In this document: positions 36,097 to 44,937 of the stretch, in pieces
Layout of the letters: each line of letters begins with the position of its first letter
Position numbering within the stretch: position 1 is the first letter of the stretch
DNA from: Xanthomonas chitinilytica
GTDB taxonomy: Bacteria > Pseudomonadota > Gammaproteobacteria > Xanthomonadales > Xanthomonadaceae
Reading direction: 5' to 3'
DNA length: 64,000 bases
Assembly: GCF_026107455.2 (NCBI RefSeq)
Contig: NZ_JAPCHY010000002.1
Span: 62,001-126,000 of the forward strand
Position numbers and translations under genes: made by a program
The notes under the pieces: generated by a model
The model's input: the letters and a program-made list of their open reading frames with translations, nothing else
Told to the model about the DNA's origin: nothing
Databases searched by the model: none

Positions 36097-37091
36097 GCGA
36101 ACAGCACGCTCATGCCGGGCCGGAAGCCCTCGATCGGCTGCAGCGGCCGTACCCGCACCTCGAAACTGCGCACGTCGTAGCCGGACGACTGCCGGGTGCT
36201 GCGCCAGGTGGCGTAGTCGCCGGCCGGATTGATGAAATAGACCTCGAAATCGGCCTTGCGTCCGTCCAGCGCCGGAATGCTGCCCTGCAGCCGCGCACCG
36301 GTCTTCAGCCCGCGCAGCTGGTCCTCGCGCAGGTGCATCGCCACCCACATGCGGTCGATGTCCACCAGGGTGAACACCGGGTAGCCGGCCGGCACCAGTT
36401 CGCCGACGTCGGCCATGCGCTTGCTCACCTCGCCGGCCAGCGGCGCATGCCCCACCGTCTCCTGGCGCGCGGCATCCACCTCGGCCACCACGCCCTCGGC
36501 CTGCCGCACCTGCGCCTGCGCGGCGTCCTTGTCCTGGCGGCGGGCACCGGCCAGCGCCTGGTCGTACTGCGCCCGCGCCGCCCGCGCCAGTTCGTCGGAA
36601 CTGCGCGCCTGCGCCTGCGCTTCGTCGCGCTTCTGCCGGGTCACCACGCCCTCGCGGTACAGGTTGTCCACCCGCTGGAAGGTCGAACGCGCCAGCTCGG
36701 CGCCGGCCACCGCGCGCTTCCAGTTGGCCTCGGCGGCGCGGATGTCCTCGCTGCGCGCGCCCTCTTCGGCCTTGGCGGCCATCGCCTGCGCCGCCGCGAC
36801 GGCGGCCTCGGCCTGGCGTTCCTTGGCCGCCACCTCGGGGCTGTCGAGCTCGAACAGCGCCTGCCCGGCCGCGACCCGGTCGCCCTCGCGCACGTGCAGC
36901 CGCGCCAGCCGCGCGGTGACCTTGGCCGCGACATTGACGTTGTCGGCATCGGCCATGCCCTGGACCTGGTCGCTCGGCGTGCGCAACCCCAACCACAACC
37001 CGACCGCCACCAGCGCCAGCAGCAGGCCGCCGCCCACCATCACCCGTCGCCGCCCCTGCGCCGTTGCCGCCACGTCCAGTGAATCGCTCAT
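36081..37091 (-). CDS. HlyD/EmrA-family membrane-fusion (periplasmic adaptor) protein
   Basis: A 336-residue adaptor. A short cytoplasmic start and one span (VMVGGGLLLALVAVGLWLGL, residues about 17-37) are followed by a lipoyl-like domain (VNVAAKVTARLARLHVREGDRV). A long coiled-coil hairpin rich in Ala, Glu and Arg spans about residues 80-190. The second lipoyl half (HAPLAGEVSKRMADVGELVPAG) and a beta-barrel follow. It links the ABC-2 permeases to the TolC-like channel encoded directly upstream, which it overlaps by four bases. Confidence 0.92.
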   Translation of the reverse strand: MSDSLDVAATAQGRRRVMVGGGLLLALVAVGLWLGLRTPSDQVQGMADADNVNVAAKVTARLARLHVREGDRVAAGQALFELDSPEVAAKERQAEAAVAAAQAMAAKAEEGARSEDIRAAEANWKRAVAGAELARSTFQRVDNLYREGVVTRQKRDEAQAQARSSDELARAARAQYDQALAGARRQDKDAAQAQVRQAEGVVAEVDAARQETVGHAPLAGEVSKRMADVGELVPAGYPVFTLVDIDRMWVAMHLREDQLRGLKTGARLQGSIPALDGRKADFEVYFINPAGDYATWRSTRQSSGYDVRSFEVRVRPLQPIEGFRPGMSVLFAWPQG

Positions 37092-38494
37092 TCCAGCACC
37101 TTGTCCGCCCGCTGGCGGTAGTCGTCGAACCGTTCCATCTGCCCGCTCACCTCGAGCAGCTGCGCCAATGCCACGTCGTACTGGTAGGCCGCCTGCGCGC
37201 GCTCCACGCGCACACCGCCCAGCGCCAGCCGGGCGTCGATCACGTCCAGCGAGGTGGCCTGCCCTTCGCGGAAGGAAAGTTCCTGCAGCCGCAGGTTCTC
37301 CTCGGCCTGGGCGATGCTGCTGTCCAGCAGCCGGAACTGCACGCGTGCGGTGTCCAGCTCGTTCCACGCCTTGCCCACGCCCAGCCGGACCTGGTTCTCG
37401 GCCTCGCCCAGGCCGGCCTGCGCCTGGTCGAGCTGCGCGCGTGCGGCGCTGACCTGCAGCGGCCGCATGCCCGGCGACAGGAAGGTGTAGCGCAGGCCGA
37501 CGCCGAACGCCCAGTCGGCGTCGGTCAGCAGCGCATCGCGGCGACGCAGGTCGTACTGGCCGAACAGGTACAGCTGCGGCTTGAGCTTGGCCTGCTGCAC
37601 CCGGATGCCCTGCTCGGCCTGCGCGGCGAGCGCACGCAGGCGGTCGATCTGCGGGTGGCGGCGCAGGGCCATCTGCTCGAATTCCTCGCGCGCGCCCACC
37701 GGCGCGTCGATCACGAACAACGGCGAGGACGGCTGCACCGGGCCGCCGCTGCGCAGCAGCGTGGACAGCGCCTGCTGCAGGGTGGCCAGGTCGTTCACCG
37801 CCTTCTGGTACTCGCGCTCGGCCTTGTCGCGGGCGACGTTGGCCTGCAACCGCTGGGCGCGGGTGGCGAAACCCTCGCGCTCGAGCTTCTGCGCATCCTC
37901 CAGGTGACGCTGCAGGCCATCGCGCACCTCGCGCCGCACCTGCACCGCCTGCTCGGCCAGTTGCTGCCCGAAGTAGGCCTGCACCAGCTGCAGCGACAGC
38001 GACTGCCGCTGCGCCTCGCGCTCGGCCTGCGCCTGTTGCGTGGCGGCCTGCGCCGCTTCCTGCGCGGCCGGGATCAGCCCACCGGTATACAGCGGCACGG
38101 TCGCGGTCAGCACCGGCCGGGTGCGCCAGTCGCGCTCGCCGAATTCCAGCGGCGACTCGATGCCGTACTCCTCGGCCACCGGCGCCAGCGAGCCCAGCGG
38201 CAGTTGCAGCGTCTTCTGGAACTGCATGCGGCGTACTTCGCCGGTGATCTCCGGCAGCCGCAGGTAGCGGGTGGCGTCCTGCAGGTCCTGCTTGTTGCGC
38301 ACGCCGGCCTCGGCCGCGGCCAGCGCATCGGAGACCTGCAGCAGGCGCTCCTGCGCCTGCGCGTAGCTCAGCGCCGGCGCCTGTTGCGCCGCAGCCGCGC
38401 CGGTGACCAGCGCCAGCGACAATCCCAACCGGGCCTTCCAGCCCGTCCATGGCCGACCAGCGCTGTGGGCCAGTGGTCCCTGTCTTGACCGCAC
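37088..38494 (-). CDS. TolC-family outer-membrane efflux channel
   Basis: A 468-residue outer-membrane factor with two OEP repeats of long helices (Gln/Ala/Leu/Arg heptads). The start chosen is a GTG at 38494, preceded by GAGGGG with 6-base spacing. It leads to a signal peptide whose core is ARLGLSLALVTGAAAA. An ATG at 38536 would add 14 residues in front and has a poorer site. First gene of an operon with the adaptor and two permeases; it gives the exporter an exit through the outer membrane. Confidence 0.92.
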   Translation of the reverse strand: MRSRQGPLAHSAGRPWTGWKARLGLSLALVTGAAAAQQAPALSYAQAQERLLQVSDALAAAEAGVRNKQDLQDATRYLRLPEITGEVRRMQFQKTLQLPLGSLAPVAEEYGIESPLEFGERDWRTRPVLTATVPLYTGGLIPAAQEAAQAATQQAQAEREAQRQSLSLQLVQAYFGQQLAEQAVQVRREVRDGLQRHLEDAQKLEREGFATRAQRLQANVARDKAEREYQKAVNDLATLQQALSTLLRSGGPVQPSSPLFVIDAPVGAREEFEQMALRRHPQIDRLRALAAQAEQGIRVQQAKLKPQLYLFGQYDLRRRDALLTDADWAFGVGLRYTFLSPGMRPLQVSAARAQLDQAQAGLGEAENQVRLGVGKAWNELDTARVQFRLLDSSIAQAEENLRLQELSFREGQATSLDVIDARLALGGVRVERAQAAYQYDVALAQLLEVSGQMERFDDYRQRADKVLE

Positions 38495-38605
38495 CTTGTT
38501 CCCCTCGGAATAGCCTGCTGCGAGGATCGCCAGCATAGCGGCATCCGCGTGGGGAAGCTCTCATGCCGCCGCCGTACCGGGGGCCGGAACCCGCGGCCGC
38601 GTCGC

Positions 38606-39406
38606 TCAGGCGGCGCGCTGCAGGGGCGAGCGGGCCGGCAGCTGCAGCAGCGTCTGCCCGGTATGCGACAGCAGCGACAGGCTGCCGTCGGGCGCCTCGG
38701 CCAGCGCGGTGAGGCTCTCCACCCAGTCGCCGTCGTTGGCGTACACCAGCCCATCGCGTTCGAACAGCGCCGCACGATGGATATGGCCGCAGACGATGCC
38801 GTCCAGGCCGCGCCGGCGCACGTCGAGCAGGCCGGCCTGCTCGAAGCGGGCGATGTAGCGCCCGGCCGCGCCGCTCTGCCGTTTCAGGTACTCGGCCAGC
38901 GACCAGTAGCGCAGGCCCAGGCGCCGGCGCAGCCGGTTGGTGAGGCGATTGCCGCCGAGGATGCGTTCGTACAGCCAGTCGCCGAAGCGTTCCTGCAGGC
39001 CGCCGAACTGGGTCTGCGCGTCGTAGTCGTCGCCATGGGTGACCAGCAGCCGGCGGCCGTCGGCGGTGACGTGGATGGCGCGGCGGCGCACCTGCATGGC
39101 CGGGATCGCCAGGCCGCAGAAACGGCGGATGGCGCGATCGTGGTTGCCCGGCACGTAGATCAGCGTGGTGCCGGATCGGGCCTTGTCGTGCAGCGCCTCG
39201 ACCACGCGCTGGTGCGCTGCGCCCCAGCTGGCGCGGTGTTGCGACATCCACCACAGGTCGACGATGTCGCCCACCAGGTACAGCGTGTCGCAGCGCTGCT
39301 GGCCGAGGAAATCGGCGAACTCGGCGGCATGGCAGTAGTGCGCGCCCAGGTGCAGGTCGGAGACGAACAGGCTGCGCCGGTGCGGATGCAGCTGGGCGAT
39401 GCTCAT
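38606..39406 (-). CDS. LpxH2-like calcineurin-type phosphoesterase
   Basis: A 266-residue metallophosphoesterase resembling UDP-2,3-diacylglucosamine diphosphatase. Metal-binding motifs are SDLHLGAH (Asp and His), VGDIVDLWW, PGNHDRAIRR, VTHGDDYD and CGHIHRA. Compared with E. coli LpxH (240), the region after the GNHD motif differs and the protein is longer, as in the LpxH2/YbbF-like paralogues found beside true LpxH. Whether it acts in lipid A synthesis is therefore uncertain. Its ATG overlaps the stop of the OlsF-like acyltransferase by four bases, linking it to a lipid pathway. Confidence 0.85.
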   Translation of the reverse strand: MSIAQLHPHRRSLFVSDLHLGAHYCHAAEFADFLGQQRCDTLYLVGDIVDLWWMSQHRASWGAAHQRVVEALHDKARSGTTLIYVPGNHDRAIRRFCGLAIPAMQVRRRAIHVTADGRRLLVTHGDDYDAQTQFGGLQERFGDWLYERILGGNRLTNRLRRRLGLRYWSLAEYLKRQSGAAGRYIARFEQAGLLDVRRRGLDGIVCGHIHRAALFERDGLVYANDGDWVESLTALAEAPDGSLSLLSHTGQTLLQLPARSPLQRAA

Positions 39407-41136
39407 GCCGGCACCCCGCGGGTCTGCGCCGCGGCGGCCTCGAGCGGCGCCGCGGCACCGAGATAGCGCTCGCGCTTCTTCGGTTTCAGCCGCTGCAGGT
39501 CGACTTCGATCAGGCCGTCCACCGAATCGCTGAAATCCGGGTCCACGCCGAAAGCGAGGAACCGCGCCCCGCCCGGTTCGCACAGTTCGACGTACTGCTT
39601 GTAGAGCATCGGGACGGCGGCGCCCAGCGCATCCAGGTTCTCCTTCAGCACCCGCATCGCGGTGGCCGCGTCCAGCGCCTCGAACAGCGCCGCCGGCGCC
39701 TGCCGTGCGAACGGCCGCCGCGCCTTGACCTCGTCGGTGCCGGCGGCATGGTAGCGGCTGTAGTAGGCGACGATCTGCACGCGCGCCGGTTCCGGCAGCG
39801 AGGCGCTGATCGACACCGCGCCGACCAGGTAGCGGATCTGCGGATGCCGCCGCAGGTAGGCGCCGATGCCCTGCCACAGGTAGTCGATGCTGCGGCTGCC
39901 CCAGTAGTCGGGCACCACGAAGCTGCGCCCCAGTTCCAGCGCCTGCGCCAGCCGCGGCACCATGGCATCGTCGTAGTCGAACAGGCTGGCGGTATACAGC
40001 CCGGCCAGGCCGCGCCGCGCGATCAGCCCGGCGCAGCGCGCCACGCGGTAGGCGCCGACGATGCGGCGCTGCGGCGGGTCCCACAGCACGATGTGTTCGT
40101 ACCAGGCATCAAAGCGGTCCAGGTCCAGTGCCTGGCCGGTGCCCTCGCCGACCTCGCGGAAGGTCAGCTCGCGCAGGCGGCCGATCTCGCGCAGCAGCGG
40201 CGAGTCCAGCGCCAGCGTGCCGGCCCGCACCTGCTTGCCGTCCAGGGTGTGTCCGAGCAACGGCAGCGCCTCGATGCCCGCCTGCACCCGCTCCGGGTCC
40301 GGCGCCGCGGCCAGCGGGACCGGGCCTTGGCGGCCGGGCTGCGCCAGGGCGTAGAGCTCGCGCCGCAGCGCATGCAGTTCGCGGCGATCGTCGCCCAGGG
40401 CGTCGGGCGCCTGCCGCGGCCGGCCGATGTACAGCTCGACCCGCTGCCGGCGCCGGGCCAGCGCCTCGCGCGCCAGCAGCGCGGTGGCGGCCGGCTTGAA
40501 CAGCGCCGAGGTGCCGTAGAACAACGCCGAGTTGCGTGCGCGGATGCACACCGGCAGCAGCGGGGTGCCGGTGCGGCGGGCGAAGTGCAGGCAGCCGCGG
40601 TGCCAGCGCCCGTCGCGCACGCCATGCAGGCCCAGCCGCGACACCTCGCCGGCCGGGAACACGATCACGCACTGCTCCCGCTCCAGCGCCTGCTCCACCG
40701 CGGCGATGTTGGAACGCGACGGCACCCCGCCCAGCATCCGTACCGGCAGCAGCAGTCCGCGCAGCGGCTCGATCGCCTGCAGCCAGTCGTTGGCGAGGAT
40801 GCGCACGTCCGGGCGCACCGAGCCGACCGCGTCGAGCAGGGCCAGCGCATCGCGCGCGCCGGAAGGATGATTGGCCAGGATCAGCAGCCGGCCGCGGCGG
40901 GGGATGCGCTGCAGTTGCCCATCGGCCACGCGCAGGGAGACCTGCAGGTAGTCCAGCGCCTCGCGCACGAACGCCAGCCCGCCGCGTTGCGGGCATTCGG
41001 CCAGGAACCGCTCGGCCGCGCCCAGCCCGGACCAGCGCCCGAAGCCGCGCAGCAGCGGCCGTACCAGGCGCTCCCGGTGGCCGCGGAACCAGGCCGGATA
41101 CCGTTGCTGCAGGGTCCGTTCCAGCAATGTCGCCAT
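39403..41136 (-). CDS. Two-domain acyltransferase, OlsF-like (ornithine-lipid synthase candidate)
   Basis: A 577-residue fusion. The N-terminal PlsC-type domain carries ANHPSGARDAL (His90, Asp96, the NHPxGxxD variant seen in this family), the substrate motif GGVPSRSN and VIFPAGEVSR. The C-terminal part (from about residue 310) is an OlsB/GNAT-like N-acyltransferase with RIVGAYRVARC, LELGRSFVVPDYWG and a long YLRRHPQIRYLVGAVSIS block. OlsF of Serratia joins the two ornithine-lipid steps, amide then ester acylation, in the same way. GGGAGG lies 7 bases before the ATG. Alternative: a related amino-acid lipid synthase such as one using glycine or lysine. Confidence 0.8.
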   Translation of the reverse strand: MATLLERTLQQRYPAWFRGHRERLVRPLLRGFGRWSGLGAAERFLAECPQRGGLAFVREALDYLQVSLRVADGQLQRIPRRGRLLILANHPSGARDALALLDAVGSVRPDVRILANDWLQAIEPLRGLLLPVRMLGGVPSRSNIAAVEQALEREQCVIVFPAGEVSRLGLHGVRDGRWHRGCLHFARRTGTPLLPVCIRARNSALFYGTSALFKPAATALLAREALARRRQRVELYIGRPRQAPDALGDDRRELHALRRELYALAQPGRQGPVPLAAAPDPERVQAGIEALPLLGHTLDGKQVRAGTLALDSPLLREIGRLRELTFREVGEGTGQALDLDRFDAWYEHIVLWDPPQRRIVGAYRVARCAGLIARRGLAGLYTASLFDYDDAMVPRLAQALELGRSFVVPDYWGSRSIDYLWQGIGAYLRRHPQIRYLVGAVSISASLPEPARVQIVAYYSRYHAAGTDEVKARRPFARQAPAALFEALDAATAMRVLKENLDALGAAVPMLYKQYVELCEPGGARFLAFGVDPDFSDSVDGLIEVDLQRLKPKKRERYLGAAAPLEAAAAQTRGVPA

Positions 41137-41298
41137 CGCGTCGCCTCCCTCGCTCCCCGTTGCGCGCATGCTCGGCGGCGATCGCGACGGTTCGGTTGCA
41201 GCGGCAAGGCAACGACGTGACGATGACGGCGTGACGATGGCCGCCTTAACTCCCGGCAACCCCCGAGCGGGCACAATGCACGACACCCCGGGCACGTG

Positions 41299-41304
41299 TA
41301 TCAT
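41299..41304 (+). promoter_or_regulatory. Candidate -10 element for metK
   Basis: TATCAT stands out in GC-rich DNA 43 bases before the metK ATG. No convincing -35 hexamer can be seen 16-18 bases upstream. No SAM-binding riboswitch is recognisable in the short leader. Confidence 0.4.
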
Positions 41305-41346
41305 GCGCGCCCATCTTTCCATCCGAATCAAGGGATATTCAGCCTG

Positions 41347-42558
<1,212 letters not shown>

Positions 42559-42583
42559 GCATCGCGCCAGCGCGCCATGATCA

Positions 42584-42615
42584 CGAAGGGCCTCTCCGGA
42601 GGCCCTTCGTTTTTT
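42584..42615 (+). terminator. Rho-independent terminator after metK
   Basis: An 11-bp perfect stem (CGAAGGGCCTC / GAGGCCCTTCG) with a TCCG tetraloop is followed by six T residues. It lies 26 bases beyond the metK stop and separates metK from the lipid cassette. Confidence 0.95.
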
Positions 42616-42720
42616 CCGCCGTCCGCAAGCGACACCCTGCGCGCGGCCGCCGGTCACATTACCGGCAGGTGGCCCGGCGCACCGCTGGGCCACCGGGTGC
42701 CGATGCACTACCATCGGCCC

Positions 42721-43347
42721 ATGGGGAATCAAACCGACCGTCGACCGATCGCCGCGCGTGCGACCGGCTGGGCCACCGCGCTCAGCTCCGCGCTTGCGCG
42801 CTCTTCCATCACGCCCAACCAGATATCGCTGCTGAGCATCTTCTTCGCCGCACTCGGCGCGATGCTGCTGTTCTGGTCGGCCAACGTACCGGGGCTGCTG
42901 CTGTGCGCGCTCTGCGTGCAGATGCGGCTGATCTGCAACCTGCTCGACGGCATGGTGGCGATGGAGGGCGGCAAGCAGACCGCCACCGGCGCGCTGTACA
43001 ACGAATTCCCCGACCGCATCGCCGATTCGCTGCTGATCGTCGCCCTCGGCCATGCCGCCGGCTACCCGTGGCTGGGCTGGCTGGGCGCGTTGCTGGCGGC
43101 GCTGACCGCCTACGTGCGCGTATCCGGCGGCAGCCTGGGGCTGGCGCAGGACTTCCGCGGGCCGATGGCCAAACAGCACCGCATGGCGGTGCTGACCGCC
43201 GCCTGCCTGCTCGCCGTCGGCGAGCGCCTGACCGTCGGCACCTTCTACAGCCTGCCGCTGGCCAGCGCGGTGATCGCGGCCGGCTCGCTGCTGACCTGCA
43301 TCACCCGTACCCGTGCCATCGCCAAGCAGCTGAAGGCCGCGTCCTGA
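42721..43347 (+). CDS. CDP-alcohol phosphatidyltransferase, YnbA-like
   Basis: A 208-residue membrane enzyme with about six spans. The CDP-alcohol phosphotransferase motif region reads CNLLDGMVAMEGG, then TGALYNEFPDRIAD. Relative to the usual D-x2-D-G-x2-A-R-x8-G-x3-D-x3-D, the first Asp and the third Asp are both Asn. As I recall, E. coli YnbA has the same two replacements (NALDG and LNETGD), so this is a subfamily feature rather than damage. It leads a three-gene cassette with a PlsC-like and a CdsA-like gene; the product lipid is unknown. Its stop overlaps the next start (TGATG). Confidence 0.87.
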   Translation: MGNQTDRRPIAARATGWATALSSALARSSITPNQISLLSIFFAALGAMLLFWSANVPGLLLCALCVQMRLICNLLDGMVAMEGGKQTATGALYNEFPDRIADSLLIVALGHAAGYPWLGWLGALLAALTAYVRVSGGSLGLAQDFRGPMAKQHRMAVLTAACLLAVGERLTVGTFYSLPLASAVIAAGSLLTCITRTRAIAKQLKAAS

Positions 43348-43940
43348 TGCTGTCGCGGCTGCTGGTGGCAGCGGTCAAGCTCTTCATCGGCGCCTATCCG
43401 CGCTGGATCGGCAGCCAGCCGCAGGATGTCCAGCGGATCTATTTCGCCAACCATTCCAGCCACCTGGACACGGTGGCGCTGTGGGCGGCGCTGCCGCCGG
43501 CGTTGCGTGGGCACACCCGACCGGTCGCCGCGCGCGATTACTGGAGCCGGGGCCTGCGCCGGACGGTCGCCGACAGGGGCTTCAATGCGGTACTGATCGA
43601 ACGCGACCGCGACAAGTGCGACGGCGATCCGCTGCAGCCGCTGTTCGATGCCCTGGACGCCGGCGATTCGCTGATCCTGTTCCCGGAAGGCACCCGCAAC
43701 CACGACGAGCTGCCGCAGCCGTTCAAGTCCGGGCTGTTCCACCTGGCCCGGCGCTACCCGCAGGTGGAGTTGGTGGCGGTGTACCTGGACAACGCGCGCC
43801 GCGCCCTGCCCAAGGGCAGCCTGGTGCCGGTGCCGCTGGTGTGCACGGTGCGCTTCGGGCCGGCCATCGCATTGCGGCCGGGCGAGGACAAGGAGCGCTT
43901 CCTGGAGCGCGCACGGCAAGCGGTGGTGGACCTGGCATGA
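43347..43940 (+). CDS. 1-acyl-glycerol-3-phosphate acyltransferase (PlsC-like)
   Basis: A 197-residue acyltransferase. The catalytic HX4D motif is in FANHSSHLDTVAL, and motif III is LILFPEGTRN. The protein is shorter than E. coli PlsC (245) and has one N-terminal hydrophobic stretch. It overlaps the YnbA-like gene by one base and the cytidylyltransferase by four, so all three are translationally coupled. It would supply phosphatidic acid to the CdsA-like enzyme. Confidence 0.88.
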   Translation: MLSRLLVAAVKLFIGAYPRWIGSQPQDVQRIYFANHSSHLDTVALWAALPPALRGHTRPVAARDYWSRGLRRTVADRGFNAVLIERDRDKCDGDPLQPLFDALDAGDSLILFPEGTRNHDELPQPFKSGLFHLARRYPQVELVAVYLDNARRALPKGSLVPVPLVCTVRFGPAIALRPGEDKERFLERARQAVVDLA

Positions 43941-44917
43941 ACACGTTCTACTCGCTGCCGCTGGGCAGTTTCCTGCGGCAGGCCATCGAGCGCGCGCCGC
44001 CGAAGTTCTGGTGGGTGATGGGCGGGATCATGGCGCTGCTGGTCGTGGCCAGCGTCATCGGCGCGGTCCTGCAGCGGCGCCGGCCCGGCCCGGTCACCGA
44101 GAACCTCAACGCGCGCATCCGCGCGTGGTGGGTGATGAGCGGCGTGCTGCTGGCCTGCTTCCTGCTCGGCAAGGTATCCACGCTGGTGCTGTACGGGCTG
44201 CTGTCGTTCTTCGCGCTGCGCGAGTTCATCTCGCTCACCCCGACCCGGCGCGGCGACCACCTGGCGCTGTGCCTGTGCTTCTACGTCGCCATCCCGCTGC
44301 AGTACTGGCTGATCGGCATCGACTGGTACGGCCTGTTCGTGATGTGCATCCCGGTGTACGGCTTCCTGCTGTTGCCGGCGGTGTCGGCGCTGTCCGGCGA
44401 CACCGACCAGTTCCTGGAGCGCAACACCAAGATCCAGTGGGGGCTGATGCTCACGGTGTTCTGCCTGAGCCACGCGCCGGCGCTGATGCTGCTGCGCATC
44501 CCCGGCTACGAGGGGCAGAACCTGATGCTGCTGTTCTACCTGCTGCTGGTGGTGCAGCTGAGCGACGTGCTGCAGTACGTGTTCGGCAAGTTGTTCGGCA
44601 GGCGCCTGCTGGCGCCGCAGGTGAGCCCGTCCAAGACCGTGGAGGGGCTGCTCGGCGGCGGCCTGTCGGCGGCCGCGGTCGGGGCCGCGCTGTGGTGGAT
44701 CACGCCGTTCACGCCGCTGCAGTCGGGCCTGCTGTCGCTGCTGATCGTGCTGTGCGGCTTCCTCGGCGGGCTGGCGCTGTCGGCGGTCAAGCGCAGCCTC
44801 GGCGCCAAGGACTGGGGCGAGATGATCGAAGGCCACGGCGGCATCCTCGACCGCCTCGACTCGGTGGTGTTCTCCGCGCCGGTGTTCTTCCACGTGGTCC
44901 GCTACGGTTTCCAGTAA
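43937..44917 (+). CDS. Phosphatidate cytidylyltransferase, YnbB-like
   Basis: A 326-residue membrane enzyme with eight or so spans that converts phosphatidic acid and CTP to CDP-diacylglycerol. The CdsA signature is intact near the C-terminus: SAVKRSLGAKDWGE followed by IEGHGGILDRLDS, with the Lys-Arg, Asp, His-Gly-Gly and Asp-Arg positions. It is longer than CdsA of the main pathway (about 285) and sits beside a YnbA-like gene. Together these make it a YnbB-type paralogue, probably not the housekeeping CdsA, which is normally found with dxr and rseP. Confidence 0.9.
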   Translation: MNTFYSLPLGSFLRQAIERAPPKFWWVMGGIMALLVVASVIGAVLQRRRPGPVTENLNARIRAWWVMSGVLLACFLLGKVSTLVLYGLLSFFALREFISLTPTRRGDHLALCLCFYVAIPLQYWLIGIDWYGLFVMCIPVYGFLLLPAVSALSGDTDQFLERNTKIQWGLMLTVFCLSHAPALMLLRIPGYEGQNLMLLFYLLLVVQLSDVLQYVFGKLFGRRLLAPQVSPSKTVEGLLGGGLSAAAVGAALWWITPFTPLQSGLLSLLIVLCGFLGGLALSAVKRSLGAKDWGEMIEGHGGILDRLDSVVFSAPVFFHVVRYGFQ

Positions 44918-44937
44918 CCGGTTGCCGCCACCGTGGA

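Noticed and set aside
41137..41346. SAM-responsive leader upstream of metK; short direct repeats (GTGACGATG)
   Set aside because: No SAM aptamer core can be found, the transcribed leader seems only about 35-40 bases, and the two short repeats are too small to mean much.
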